NCBI RefSeq assembly: GCF_000429025.1
Contig: NZ_KE386835.1
Location: forward strand, 62,001 to 126,000
Reading direction: 5' to 3'
Length of the DNA stretch: 64,000 bases
From: Actinospineispora spinosispora DSM 44797
GTDB lineage: Bacteria; Actinomycetota; Actinomycetes; Mycobacteriales; Pseudonocardiaceae
In this document: piece by piece, positions 50,073 to 59,394 of the stretch
Layout of the letters: each line of letters begins with the position of its first letter
How positions within the stretch are numbered: position 1 is the stretch's first letter
The notes under the pieces: generated by a model
Seen by the model: the letters and a program-made list of their open reading frames with translations, nothing else
Database searches by the model: none
Told to the model about the DNA's origin: nothing
Translations under genes and position numbers: made by a program

Positions 50073-50233
50073 CCGTGCAACCCCCAGGGTGTCGTGGGCC
50101 GTCCCACAGATTACCGAGCGGGATAACAGCACCCGGTGGTCGGCCGGTCACCGTGAGCGGCATTCCCATATATCGGTCGGGGGATTGCGCGCACGACCTG
50201 CTCCCAGGTACTGCATGAGACCCGGGTGGCCAA

Positions 50234-50239
50234 TAGGCT
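50234..50239 (+). promoter_or_regulatory. -10 box of leaderless glgB promoter
   Basis: TAGGCT lies seven bases before the GTG at 50247, the same spacing as in other leaderless starts here. No Shine-Dalgarno sequence is present. A -35 element is unclear. Confidence 0.45.
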
Positions 50240-50246
50240 CTGCGCC

Positions 50247-52595
50247 GTGTCCGACCTCACCACGTTGCCGACCGCCACCCCTACCACCGCCGAGATGAAC
50301 CAGCTGATCGGCGGCGACCACCACGATCCGCACTCGCTGCTGGGCCACCACCCCGCGAGCGGCGGCACGGTGATCCGGGTGCTCAAGCCCAACGCGGACT
50401 CGGTGGAGGTGATCTTCAGCGGCACCGATTCGCCCCGTTCCTACACCCTGCACAAGGTGCACGACGCGGGCCTGTTCTCCGCGCTTCTGCCGCAGTCCTC
50501 GGCCGACTACCGGCTCGCGGTGCACTACGGCGACTACGTCGAGCACACCGACGACCCGTACCGCTGGCTGCCCACCCTCGGTGAGGTCGACCTGCACCTC
50601 ATCGGCGAGGGCCGGCACGAGCGGCTCTGGGACGTGCTCGGCGCGCACCCGCGCAGCTACGACACCCCCGGCGGCACGGTCACCGGAACCTCGTTCGCCG
50701 TGTGGGCGCCGACCGCGCGCGGCGTGCGGGTGTGCGGTGACTTCGACGGCTGGAACGGTATGGCGCAGCCGATGCGCTCGCTCGGCAGCTCCGGGGTCTG
50801 GGAGGTCTTCGTCCCCGGCGTCGGCCCCGGCACCCGGTACAAGTACCGCATCCTCGGCCAGGACGGACGCTGGCGGGAGAAGGCCGACCCGATGGCGTTC
50901 GCCGCCGAGATCCCACCCGCGACCGCGTCGGTCGTGACCACGTCGGACTACACCTGGGGCGACAGCGACTGGGTCACCCGGCGCGACGCCTCCAGCGCGG
51001 TCGCCGAGCCGATGAGCGTCTACGAGGTGCACCTCGGCTCCTGGCGCCAGGGTCTGAGCTACCGCGACCTCGCCGCCGAGCTGATCGGTTACCTGGACCG
51101 CACCGGGTTCACCCACGTCGAGCTGCTGCCGGTCGCCGAGCACCCGTTCGGCGGCTCCTGGGGCTACCAGGTCAGCTCCTACTACGCGCCCACCTCGCGG
51201 TTCGGCAGCCCCGACGACTTCCGGTACCTCGTCGACGCCCTGCACCAGGCCGGGTACGGCGTGATCATCGACTGGGTGCCCGCGCACTTCCCCAAGGACG
51301 AGTGGGCGCTGGCCCGGTTCGACGGCACACCGCTCTACGAGCACCCGGACCCCCGCCGCGGCGAGCAGCTCGACTGGGGCACGTTGGTGTTCGACTTCGG
51401 CCGCAAGGAGGTGCGCAACTTCCTGGTGGCCAACGCGCTGTACTGGCTGGAGGAGTTCCACATCGACGGCCTGCGGGTCGACGCGGTCGCCTCGATGCTC
51501 TACCTCGACTACTCACGCGAGGAGGGCGGCTGGGAGCCGAACATCTACGGCGGCCGGGAGAACCTCGAGGCCGTCGCGTTCCTGCAGGAGATGAACGCGA
51601 CCGTCTACAAGGCGCACCCCGGTGTGGTCACGATCGCCGAGGAGTCCACCTCCTGGCCCGGCGTGACCCGCCCGACGCACCTTGGCGGTCTCGGCTTCGG
51701 CTTCAAATGGAACATGGGCTGGATGCACGACACGCTGCACTACGCGGGCCGGGACCCGATCCACCGCGGCTTCCACCACAACGAGATGACGTTCTCCATG
51801 GTGTACGCCTACACGGAGAACTTCGTGCTGCCGCTGTCGCACGACGAGGTGGTGCACGGCAAGGGATCGCTGTGGACCCGCATGCCCGGCGACGAGTGGA
51901 ACAAGGCCGCCAACCTGCGTGCGCTGCTGGCGTACATGTGGGCGCACCCGGGCAAGCAGCTGATGTTCATGGGTGGCGAGTTCGGCCAGGAACGCGAGTG
52001 GTCGGAGTCCCGCTCGCTGGACTGGGGCCTTCTGGAGAACCCGCTGCACTCCGGTATCCAGTCGCTCATCGGTGATCTCAACCGTGCCTACCGCGACACC
52101 CCCGCGCTCTACAGCCAGGACAGCCAGCCGGAAGGGTTCTCCTGGATCGACGCGAACGACGCCTCGGGCAACGTGTTCTCGTTCCTGCGGTGGGGCTCCG
52201 ACGGCTCGGTGCTGGCCTGCGTGGCGAACTTCTCCGGCCAGCCGCACGAGAACTACCGGGTCGGGCTGCCCTTCGCCGGCCGCTGGCAGGAGCTGATCAA
52301 CACCGACGCGCACGGCTACGGCGGTTCCGGGGTCGGCAACCTCGGCGCTGTGACCGCCACCGAGCATCCGTGGCACGGGCGTCCGGCCTCGGCGTCGCTG
52401 CGGATTCCGCCAGCCGGTGTGCTGTGGCTGCTCGCTCAGCCCGAGGTCGTCGAGGAGACCGACTCGGTCGACGTCGCCGAGCCGCTGGCCGAGTCGGTGA
52501 CCGAGTCGCTGACCGCGGCGGAACCGGTGGTCGGCTCCCCCGAGCGCGCGAACCTCAGCAGCGCGAACCAGAAGACCAGCAGGATCGCGCAGTAG
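50247..52595 (+). CDS. glgB: 1,4-alpha-glucan branching enzyme with C-terminal extension
   Basis: This 782-aa GH13_9 enzyme forms alpha-1,6 branches in glucans. It has DPHSLLGHHP (N-terminal module), then SFAVWAPTARGVRVCGDFDGWNG (CBM48), a barrel with YEVHLGSWRQG, GLRVDAVASMLYLDYSRE (catalytic Asp) and VVTIAEESTSWPG (catalytic Glu), and FVLPLSHDEVVHGKGSL. GTG at 50247 is seven bases after a -10 box; GTG 50226 and ATG 50295 are alternatives. Normal homology ends near PPAGVLWLLAQ. The last 50 residues are a Glu/Ser/Thr-rich tail that overlaps the convergent GT87 gene by 160 nt. Confidence 0.92.
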   Translation: MSDLTTLPTATPTTAEMNQLIGGDHHDPHSLLGHHPASGGTVIRVLKPNADSVEVIFSGTDSPRSYTLHKVHDAGLFSALLPQSSADYRLAVHYGDYVEHTDDPYRWLPTLGEVDLHLIGEGRHERLWDVLGAHPRSYDTPGGTVTGTSFAVWAPTARGVRVCGDFDGWNGMAQPMRSLGSSGVWEVFVPGVGPGTRYKYRILGQDGRWREKADPMAFAAEIPPATASVVTTSDYTWGDSDWVTRRDASSAVAEPMSVYEVHLGSWRQGLSYRDLAAELIGYLDRTGFTHVELLPVAEHPFGGSWGYQVSSYYAPTSRFGSPDDFRYLVDALHQAGYGVIIDWVPAHFPKDEWALARFDGTPLYEHPDPRRGEQLDWGTLVFDFGRKEVRNFLVANALYWLEEFHIDGLRVDAVASMLYLDYSREEGGWEPNIYGGRENLEAVAFLQEMNATVYKAHPGVVTIAEESTSWPGVTRPTHLGGLGFGFKWNMGWMHDTLHYAGRDPIHRGFHHNEMTFSMVYAYTENFVLPLSHDEVVHGKGSLWTRMPGDEWNKAANLRALLAYMWAHPGKQLMFMGGEFGQEREWSESRSLDWGLLENPLHSGIQSLIGDLNRAYRDTPALYSQDSQPEGFSWIDANDASGNVFSFLRWGSDGSVLACVANFSGQPHENYRVGLPFAGRWQELINTDAHGYGGSGVGNLGAVTATEHPWHGRPASASLRIPPAGVLWLLAQPEVVEETDSVDVAEPLAESVTESLTAAEPVVGSPERANLSSANQKTSRIAQ

Positions 52596-53716
52596 AGCGA
52601 CCGTCCGAGCAGTGAGACCGGTGCGTGTGGGGCGGCCTGCCACAGGTTGCCCCACGCCACCGGGATGATCGACAGCGTCATCAGCGGCACCGCGATGCGC
52701 CACCGTCCGGCGCGCAGCAGGATCAGCGCACCGGGCCAGAGCATGATCGTGTAGTTCAGCCAGGAGATCGGCGAGGCCAGCAGGCAACCGGCCGCGACCG
52801 CGAACAAGGTCGCGTCGGCCGGTACGACCACGCCCCGCGGCGGGCGTTCGGTCGAGGTGTTCCGGTCACGGGCCCACCACAGCGACGCAACGACGACCAC
52901 CACGGTGATCACCCAGCCGAGAGCGCCCGGGCCGCCGAGCCGAGCCAGCAGACCCGGCAGCGACGCGTTCGCGTCCACCTCGGGCGCCGGGGTCCCGGTG
53001 GCCAGGCGTAGCCATTCGACCGCGCTGGACGGGCCCGCCGCGAGCACACCGGCAAGCGTGAACCCGGCCGCGGCGGCCATGCCGGTCCACAGCGCGGGCC
53101 AGCGTGCCGGTCCGTTCGACCGCGTCAGCGGTACCAGCAGCAGCGGCGCCAGCGACGGCTTGAGCGCCACCACCAGCGCGATCAGCACCGCGGACAGCTT
53201 CGCCCTGCCCCGCCGTTGCGCGAGCCACGCGGCCGTCACCCCGGCGAGCAGCAGCCCGTAGATCTGGCCGAGCAGCAAGGTGCCGTGCAGCGGCGAGCAC
53301 GCCCACAGGGTGAGAACCCCGAACGCCGTGACGCCGGCGCCGGACCTGAGCTCACGGCCGGTGGCCAGCACAGCCGCCGTCACCAACAGCACCGACAGCA
53401 CGGTGAACGCCCAGTAGCTCTGCAACAGCGGAATCAACCCGAACGGCGCCAGCAGCAGCGACAGGAACGGTGGGTTGAGGTTCGGCAGCACCGAACCGGT
53501 GTGGTAGACGTCCGCGCCGTGCAACAGCGCGACCGTCGAGCGCCAGAACGTCTCGAAGTCGACGTGGTCACGCGGCCCGGTGTTCAACACCCCGCTCACC
53601 AGAACGCCCGGATAGCGGATCAGCAGCCCGGCGGTGATGACCACCGCGAGCGCCGTCACGAGGACGGCGAGTGCACCGGTGAACGGTCGTGGGCGGGCGG
53701 GAGCGGGACCTGACAC
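52436..53716 (-). CDS. GT87-family membrane glycosyltransferase (polyprenol-phosphate-mannose type)
   Basis: This 426-aa protein has about ten membrane segments. It carries VDFETFWRSTVALLHGADVYHTG and NLNPPFLSLLLAP near the N terminus, GQIYGLLLAGVTAAWLA and VALKPSLAPLLL, all typical of GT87 (DUF2029) transferases that use polyprenyl-phosphate mannose to build cell-envelope glycolipids. The GTG start is six bases after TACCGT, so it is probably leaderless, even though it lies inside the preceding GT87 gene, which overlaps by 61 nt. Its C-terminal Ser/Thr-rich tail overlaps the end of glgB on the other strand. Confidence 0.82.
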   Translation of the reverse strand: MSGPAPARPRPFTGALAVLVTALAVVITAGLLIRYPGVLVSGVLNTGPRDHVDFETFWRSTVALLHGADVYHTGSVLPNLNPPFLSLLLAPFGLIPLLQSYWAFTVLSVLLVTAAVLATGRELRSGAGVTAFGVLTLWACSPLHGTLLLGQIYGLLLAGVTAAWLAQRRGRAKLSAVLIALVVALKPSLAPLLLVPLTRSNGPARWPALWTGMAAAAGFTLAGVLAAGPSSAVEWLRLATGTPAPEVDANASLPGLLARLGGPGALGWVITVVVVVASLWWARDRNTSTERPPRGVVVPADATLFAVAAGCLLASPISWLNYTIMLWPGALILLRAGRWRIAVPLMTLSIIPVAWGNLWQAAPHAPVSLLGRSLYCAILLVFWFALLRFARSGEPTTGSAAVSDSVTDSASGSATSTESVSSTTSG

Positions 53717-54861
53717 TCCGCGACGGTAACCGGAACGTCACGATGTCTCCTAGCCGACCCGTCGGGTGGCGCGAAGGTGAGCACCGCCCAATAGCTCAGC
53801 AGCATCCCGCAGTAGAGAGACAGGCCCAGCCTGGCCGGAGCCGAGTTCGTACTGAAGAGCGACGCCCACTCGATACCGATGGTCGGCAACGCCATCACCA
53901 GAACGGCTTCCGCTCCCCTGGCACCGGCGATCAGCAGCGGAATCGAGGGGAACAGCAGCACCAGGTAGTTGTTCCAGGCGATCGGGGCGAGCAGCAGCGA
54001 GCCGGCGGTGATCGACCAGATCGCGTACTGCTCGCACTGCCGCGCGCGGGACACCGTGACGGCCAGCAGGACCAGTGCCGCCAGGTAGCCGAGCCATTCG
54101 GGCCTGCCGAAACGGACCATGAACGCGGCGAGCGAGTCGTTGTCCAGGTAGCCGGTGACCTGTACGCGGTCGAGAACCCCGAGCCACTCGACCGTCGCCG
54201 ACCAACCGGCTACGAGTACACCGATGCCGGTCACCGCGATGCCGGCGGCGAGCGCCGCGCAGGTCGTGTTCCAGCGACGACGCAGAACGGGCCAGAGCAA
54301 CAGCGGCACGAGTGACGGTTTGAGCGCCACCGCGATCCCGAGCGCGACTCCCGCGAGCAGCCCTCTGTCCCTGCGCTCCGCGAGCCACGCGACGGTCAAC
54401 GCCGCGGTCAGCAAGCCGTACATCTGCCCGAGCGCGAGCGTGCCGTGCAGCGGGGCTGCCGCCAGCACGGCGGCGGTGACCACCATCGCCCAGGCGGGCC
54501 GCAGTCGCACGTGATCGGCGACGGCCACCACCGACCCGACGATGAGCAGCGCGTTGAACAGCGCGAAGGCGTGGTACGCGGTCAGCACGTCGAGCCAGGC
54601 CAACGGCGCCATCAGCACCGCGAGAACCGGAGGGTTGAGGTTCGCCAGCTGCGCACCCGTCCGGTACAGATCGGCGTGGTGGATCAGCGCGTACGACGAT
54701 CGCCAGAACGTCTCGAAGTCGATGTGCACGCGCATGTCCGGCGTGGCCAGCCGCACGGCGTTGCCGCTGCCGAAACGGACGAACAACCACGTGGCCGTGA
54801 GTAACGCGGCCCCGGCGATCGCCCAGCACAGTCCCTTTCCGACCAGTCTCGCGCCGTTCAT
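53656..54861 (-). CDS. GT87-family membrane glycosyltransferase, paralogue
   Basis: This 401-aa paralogue of the next gene has VHIDFETFWRSSYALIHHADLYRTG, NLNPPVLAVLMAP, LALGQMYGLLTAALTVAWLAERR and VALKPSLVPLLLWP at matching positions and about ten membrane segments. The ATG at 54861 follows TTACCT by seven bases and starts a natural first helix; the open frame upstream is noise. The last 61 nt overlap the start of the second GT87 gene. Tandem arrangement suggests duplication and successive glycosylation steps (inference). Confidence 0.82.
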   Translation of the reverse strand: MNGARLVGKGLCWAIAGAALLTATWLFVRFGSGNAVRLATPDMRVHIDFETFWRSSYALIHHADLYRTGAQLANLNPPVLAVLMAPLAWLDVLTAYHAFALFNALLIVGSVVAVADHVRLRPAWAMVVTAAVLAAAPLHGTLALGQMYGLLTAALTVAWLAERRDRGLLAGVALGIAVALKPSLVPLLLWPVLRRRWNTTCAALAAGIAVTGIGVLVAGWSATVEWLGVLDRVQVTGYLDNDSLAAFMVRFGRPEWLGYLAALVLLAVTVSRARQCEQYAIWSITAGSLLLAPIAWNNYLVLLFPSIPLLIAGARGAEAVLVMALPTIGIEWASLFSTNSAPARLGLSLYCGMLLSYWAVLTFAPPDGSARRHRDVPVTVAECQVPLPPAHDRSPVHSPSS

Positions 54862-54931
54862 CGGAAAAAGGTAACGAACTGTGCGCGCCGAGACGCCGTC
54901 GGTAGCCGCCCGGTGCCGCAGAATAACGACT

Positions 54932-56347
54932 GTGGCGGGGGTGCGGCATATCGCGGGTGGTCCGATCCGAAGACGGACCGCGGTCTCGGTGGTGCTTGCG
55001 CTCGCGCTGGTGCTGACCGGGTGTACGCAGGTCATCGACGGAGAGCCCTCGGCGATGACCAGCGATCTCGACGCAGGTCCTCAGCAACCGCCGGCGCAGG
55101 TCCAGGGCGGCACCGGGTCAGCGACCGACCGACTCGCGACGACCATCGTGACCGGGGTCGAGAGCTACTGGCGCCAGGAGTTCCCCACGCAGTTCGGCCG
55201 TCCCTGGGTCAACATCCACGGCTACTACGCCGTCGACCCGAAGGCCCCGGCCACCGCGCCGGCATGCGTCAAACGTGCCCTCGACCTCGACGACCAGGCG
55301 CTCTACTGCCCGCAGATGGACTCCGTGGTGTGGGACAGGGTCGAGCTCGTTCCGCACCTCGTGAACACCTACGGCCAAGGGGCCGTCATGGTCGCGCTGG
55401 CACACGAGATGGGCCACGCGGTGCAGAACAGGATCGGCATCGACGCCACGACCCAGCTGACCGAGAAGGACCGCTACCCGACCATCCTGCTCGAAGGCAT
55501 GGCCGACTGTTTCGCCGGTTCGGTCCTGCGCGGTGTCGTCGATCGGCGGGTGCCGAATCTCGAGCTCGACCGGCCGGGCCTGGACCGTGCGCTCCGAGCA
55601 CTGTTGAGCTTCCGTGACGCGGCCAGCATCGGCGGCGGCATCCCGGAGGGCGCGCACGGCGACGCGTTCGACCGGGCATCGGCCTTCATCGACGGCTATG
55701 CCAACGGACCGAACGACTGCGCCGGGATGACCGTGGGCAACCAGGTCTTCACCCAGCGTGGCTTCATCTCGTTCAGCGATGCGGCGAGCAACGGGAACCT
55801 CATCCTGAGCGACCTGCTGCTCTACATGCTGCCCGATGCGAACGCATGGTTCGGGCAGCTGGTCACCAGCCGGGACCGCTCCTGGCGGCAACCCACGCTG
55901 GCACTGGATGCACCAGCCCGATGCGCCACACCGGACGCCTCGGGGCAAGGCCCGGCGTGGTTCTGCCCGAGCAACAACACCCTGGTCGTCTCGAGCCGAG
56001 CGCTGGGCTCCGTCCACGATGCACTCGGTGACTACGCCAGCGGGATGCTGCTCGCCACCCGTTACGCGTACGCGTCGATGGCCGCCCTCGGCCGCCCGAC
56101 CCAAGGACCCGAAGCCAGCAGGATGGCCCTGTGCCTCGCCGGTGCGTACACCCGTGCCGTGTTCGATCGGAAATCCGACTTCGGGCTCTCCCCCGGCGAC
56201 ATCGACGAGGCGGTGGACGAGCTACTGGACGAGAACTACGCGGCGCGCGATCTGAGCGGCACACCCCCGCGGGGCGACCTCGGCTTCGAACGAGTTCAGC
56301 AGTTCAGGACGGGGGTGCTGGACGGTTCCGCCAAGTGTGGCCTGTGA
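54932..56347 (+). CDS. Lipoprotein zinc metallopeptidase
   Basis: This 471-aa lipoprotein has a signal peptide with RRR, a hydrophobic stretch, and the lipobox VLTGC (Cys31). The active site HEMGH (HExxH, about 158-162) is in VMVALAHEMGHAVQNRIG, followed by EGMADCFAGSVL, whose Glu is the likely third zinc ligand. The pattern resembles the neutral zinc metallopeptidases and the mycobacterial LpqM lipoprotein as recalled. It probably acts outside the membrane; the substrate is unknown. GTG at 54932 gives a normal signal sequence; a GTG at 54881 is possible. Divergent from the GT87 genes. Confidence 0.8.
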   Translation: MAGVRHIAGGPIRRRTAVSVVLALALVLTGCTQVIDGEPSAMTSDLDAGPQQPPAQVQGGTGSATDRLATTIVTGVESYWRQEFPTQFGRPWVNIHGYYAVDPKAPATAPACVKRALDLDDQALYCPQMDSVVWDRVELVPHLVNTYGQGAVMVALAHEMGHAVQNRIGIDATTQLTEKDRYPTILLEGMADCFAGSVLRGVVDRRVPNLELDRPGLDRALRALLSFRDAASIGGGIPEGAHGDAFDRASAFIDGYANGPNDCAGMTVGNQVFTQRGFISFSDAASNGNLILSDLLLYMLPDANAWFGQLVTSRDRSWRQPTLALDAPARCATPDASGQGPAWFCPSNNTLVVSSRALGSVHDALGDYASGMLLATRYAYASMAALGRPTQGPEASRMALCLAGAYTRAVFDRKSDFGLSPGDIDEAVDELLDENYAARDLSGTPPRGDLGFERVQQFRTGVLDGSAKCGL

Positions 56348-56390
56348 GACCGCCCTGCCAGACCGCTCAGCACCCACCCGGCTCCGACGA

Positions 56391-57401
56391 TCAGAACAGC
56401 GCGCGTGCCAGTGCCCTGCGGGCCGCCATGACCCTGGCGTCGTCTGTCGCGAATAGCTCGAACAAGCCGACCAGGTGCTCGCGGACCCGCTCCCGGTCGT
56501 CACCACTGGTCCGCGCGACGGTGGAGACCAGCCGGGAGAAAGCGGCGTCCGCGCTCTCCCCCGCCACCTCGGCGTCAGCGGCGGCGAGCTGCGCGTCCAC
56601 GTCATCCGGGTTCGCGTCCGCGCGGGCGATCGCACTCGGATCGGCGCTCTCGGCGCGTGCCAGGAACCGGACCTGGGCCAATGCGGCGGCAGCCTGCTCG
56701 TTCGCCGGTTCAGCCGCGAGAATGCGCTCGTAGGCCGCTTCGGACGCGGCGTAGTCGCCTCGTTCCAGAGCGTCCTCGGCCTCGGTGAAACGCGGGTCCT
56801 CCGGGGGCTCCTGGTCCTGCGGCTCACCGGCTCCGGCAGCTTCCTCCGCCGCCTTGATACCGGGCAGCTGGTCGCGCAGCTGGCTGACCAGTGACTCGAT
56901 GAACTGCCGCACCTCGGGCTCGGGCCGGGCACCGTTGAACCCCGTGACCGGCTGACCCCCGGCCACCGCGATCACCATCGGAATGGACTGCACGCCGAAG
57001 GCCTGGCTGATCCGAGGGTTGGCATCAACGTCGATCTTGGCGAGGATCCAGGTACCGCGCCCCTCCTCGGCCAGGCGCTCCAGCACCGGGGAGAGCTGCT
57101 TGCACGGCTGGCACCAGGTGGCCCACAGGTCGACGACGACCGGGACCTCCAGCGAGCGCTCGAGCACCTCGGTCTGGAAGTTCGACTCGTCGACGTCGAG
57201 AACCCATGGCCCGCCCTGCGCTCCCGGGGCGTCGCCGCCGCCCGGCGCGCCGCCGTTGGCGGCCGGAGCCGCCGCCGAGGCACCCGTGGTGCGCGACGCG
57301 TCCGCGCGGGCCCGCAGAGCGGACAGGTCGACCGCGCCGGCCATCGCGGAGCTCAACGCGGCGTTCTTCACTGCCGCCTGTCGTGGATCTGGTCGAGACA
57401 C
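56391..57401 (-). CDS. Thioredoxin-TPR protein (CnoX/YbbN-like)
   Basis: This 336-aa protein has an Ala/Gly-rich N terminus and a thioredoxin domain (65-180) with the redox pair in WCQPCK (96-101). A C-terminal TPR-like region follows (ALERGDYAASEAAYERILAAEPANEQAAAALAQVRFLARAE). The layout is that of CnoX/YbbN, holdases that hand clients to chaperonins. CnoX of E. coli lacks one active Cys, but here both are present. GTG start. In mycobacteria a similar gene lies beside glgB and glgE, so the neighbourhood is partly conserved. Confidence 0.88.
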   Translation of the reverse strand: MSRPDPRQAAVKNAALSSAMAGAVDLSALRARADASRTTGASAAAPAANGGAPGGGDAPGAQGGPWVLDVDESNFQTEVLERSLEVPVVVDLWATWCQPCKQLSPVLERLAEEGRGTWILAKIDVDANPRISQAFGVQSIPMVIAVAGGQPVTGFNGARPEPEVRQFIESLVSQLRDQLPGIKAAEEAAGAGEPQDQEPPEDPRFTEAEDALERGDYAASEAAYERILAAEPANEQAAAALAQVRFLARAESADPSAIARADANPDDVDAQLAAADAEVAGESADAAFSRLVSTVARTSGDDRERVREHLVGLFELFATDDARVMAARRALARALF

Positions 57402-57475
57402 GTCACCATCCTGGCACGCACGTCCCGGCCTTGCCGAACCCCGTCCGCCGTGGTGCGCCGGCGCTCACGAACCGA

Positions 57476-58354
57476 TCATTCCAACGGCCTCAGTCCCATC
57501 GGGTTGTCGGGTGCCAGGCCCCCGCTCGACACGATCGCACCGGTCAACGGCGCGACGAGCTCGACCAACCGTGCACAACGATGCTCGCCGAGCGCGTCCC
57601 ACGACACCGAGGCCAACTCGTCCGTCCGATCCTCCAGCTGCTCCCGTAGAGCGACACCCGCCTCCGTGAGCCGACCGTCTCCATCCAGGAGGCCACGCGC
57701 CACCAGCCGCCCCGACGCCTCGGACCACTCTGCCTGCGACCATCCCCGGTAGTTCCGTAGCGCCTCCGGGTCGGCCCTCCCGTCCGCGGCGAACGCCACC
57801 AACGACTCGCAGGGGTCCAGGCCGGCACCGACGAGAGCCGCCACGTGGCCGTCGCCCCTCGACTCCCTCAGCAGCGTCTGGGCGTGCCACAACACGAGGT
57901 GCGGCTCTTCGGGCCAGCTGAGCGCGGAATTGGCCGCCGCGAGCGGACGTCCCGCCGTCGGTGCCGCCAACGCGGCTTCCTGTGCCAGCCCCGCGGCCTC
58001 GGCCAGCCCCGCCGAGTCCACCGCGTCGCCGAGCAGCCGCCGCAACGCCTGGTCGACACTGCGCAACCGCGCCACCAACAGGTCAGCCGGAGAGGCTGCC
58101 TGCCACGCGGCCGGAATGGCCCGGCGCACCCGGTCCGGGTGGAAGCCGTAGAAGGTGGCTGTCACCAGTTCAGCCGATGCGTGGCCCAGTGGAGCCGCTC
58201 GCAGGCCGAAATAGCTCATCCACCCGCCCTTGCATCCCAGCTGGTCGGTCGCCGCTCGTGATTCCGGAGCGAAGTAGGTGACCGCGTGATAGGGCTCCAG
58301 TGCACGCCACATTCGACGCGCCGGTAGTTTCTGCACCGAGACGAGCGAACCCAC
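57476..58354 (-). CDS. SCO6745-family protein
   Basis: This 292-aa protein matches the actinobacterial SCO6745 family as recalled: MWRALEPYHAVTYFAPESR at the N terminus, GWMSYFGLRAAPLG, ATFYGFHPDRVRRAIPAAW, then a C-terminal winged-helix-like part (RNYRGWSQAEWSEASGRLVARGLLDGDGRLTEAG). Function is unknown; it may bind ligand and DNA. GTG start at 58354 with GGAGG six bases upstream. It stands alone between the thioredoxin gene and the divergent small membrane protein gene. Confidence 0.83.
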   Translation of the reverse strand: MGSLVSVQKLPARRMWRALEPYHAVTYFAPESRAATDQLGCKGGWMSYFGLRAAPLGHASAELVTATFYGFHPDRVRRAIPAAWQAASPADLLVARLRSVDQALRRLLGDAVDSAGLAEAAGLAQEAALAAPTAGRPLAAANSALSWPEEPHLVLWHAQTLLRESRGDGHVAALVGAGLDPCESLVAFAADGRADPEALRNYRGWSQAEWSEASGRLVARGLLDGDGRLTEAGVALREQLEDRTDELASVSWDALGEHRCARLVELVAPLTGAIVSSGGLAPDNPMGLRPLE

Positions 58355-58544
58355 CCCGTTCCTCCATTCGTGTCCAATGTCACTGATTGCACATGACTTG
58401 TGTCACCGATCTGGCGGAGCACCAAGATCCGTCTCGCCTCGTTGAACCCGGTTGGGTGCGCAACTGCGTGCCCACCTTGACACTGAATCATCGGCCGTCG
58501 CGCGCGGCGGCCGGATGGACCCGATCGCCTGGAGAGGATCACTA

Positions 58545-58841
58545 ATGACCTCGGATAACCCGGTTGCCGACCGGTTGCTGAGCGACGCACGCAAGAAGGC
58601 CGACCAGCCCGAGAACGGCCCCCTGGGCATCGCGGCCCTCGTCGTGAGCCTGCTCGGCCTGGCCGGCGCGGGCCTGATCCCGGTCGTCGGCTGGGTGCTT
58701 GGCCTCGTTGCCGTCGTCCTCGGCGTGGTCAGCCTGAAGAAGCCCGACTGCGCGAAGCTGGGCAAGATCGGCCTCGGGATCGGCGTGGTCGCCATCCTGG
58801 TCGCCACCTTCTTCTTCCTCAAGTCGCAGGGCATGGTCTGA
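58545..58841 (+). CDS. Small membrane protein with DUF4190-like double helix
   Basis: This 98-aa protein has two strongly hydrophobic segments (GIAALVVSLLGLAGAGLIPV with VGWVLGLVAVVLGVVSL, and LGIGVVAILVATFFFL). Its GLVAVVLGVVSLKKP resembles DUF4190. The N terminus of about 35 residues is charged and cytoplasmic. Start ATG at 58545 with GGAGAGGA eight bases upstream is well supported. A stem GTCTGACC-tc-GGTCAGAC (58836-58853) overlaps the stop codon and may help end transcription. Confidence 0.78.
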   Translation: MTSDNPVADRLLSDARKKADQPENGPLGIAALVVSLLGLAGAGLIPVVGWVLGLVAVVLGVVSLKKPDCAKLGKIGLGIGVVAILVATFFFLKSQGMV

Positions 58842-58999
58842 CCTCGGTCAGACGATTCCGACCCTGAGGCGGAACCTGGAGGCCGTCGCCCCCGGACCCT
58901 GATCGGCACGTTCGATCAGTCCGAGGCGGCGGCCTCCGCCGTCTCGGCTGCCGTCTCCCCTGCCGCTTCCCCAGCCGTCGACCCAGCGCGTCGTCCGGA

Positions 59000-59305
59000 T
59001 CAGCTCTCGACCTCTAGCGCCTTGTTGACCCGCTCGACCTTCGCCGTCAACTGCCCGGCGTGACCGGGCCGTATGTCCGCTTTCAGTACCAGGCTCACGC
59101 GCGGCGCATGCGCCTGCACCGCTTCGACCGCCCTTTTCACCACCTCCATTCCTTCGTCCCACGTCTCCGCCTCGATGGTGGTGAACATCGACGTCGTCTC
59201 GTTGGGCAGACCCGATTCCCGCACCACCCGAACCGCCTCGGCCACCGCGTCACCGACGCTGTCCGAACCCGCACCGGAAGGCGCCACACTGAATGCAATG
59301 AGCAT
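59000..59305 (-). CDS. Thiamine-binding protein (MTH1187/YkoF-like)
   Basis: This 101-aa protein has the MTH1187 fold marks: MLIAFSVAPSGAGSDSVGDAVAEAVRVVRESGL at the start, TTIEAETWDEGMEVVKRAVEAV, and VSLVLKADIRPGHAGQL near the end. Family members bind thiamine or related vitamins in the cytoplasm. ATG at 59305 has AGGGTGGG upstream; the longer open frame is noise. Divergent from the MarR gene by about 90 nt. Confidence 0.83.
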   Translation of the reverse strand: MLIAFSVAPSGAGSDSVGDAVAEAVRVVRESGLPNETTSMFTTIEAETWDEGMEVVKRAVEAVQAHAPRVSLVLKADIRPGHAGQLTAKVERVNKALEVES

Positions 59306-59394
59306 GTCGCCCACCCTGCCGCACCTCGGGCGACCGCGCCGGTCCACGCGTCCTGCCGTCCCTGTCAGAGCACGCACTGCTAGCGTCGGTGACC

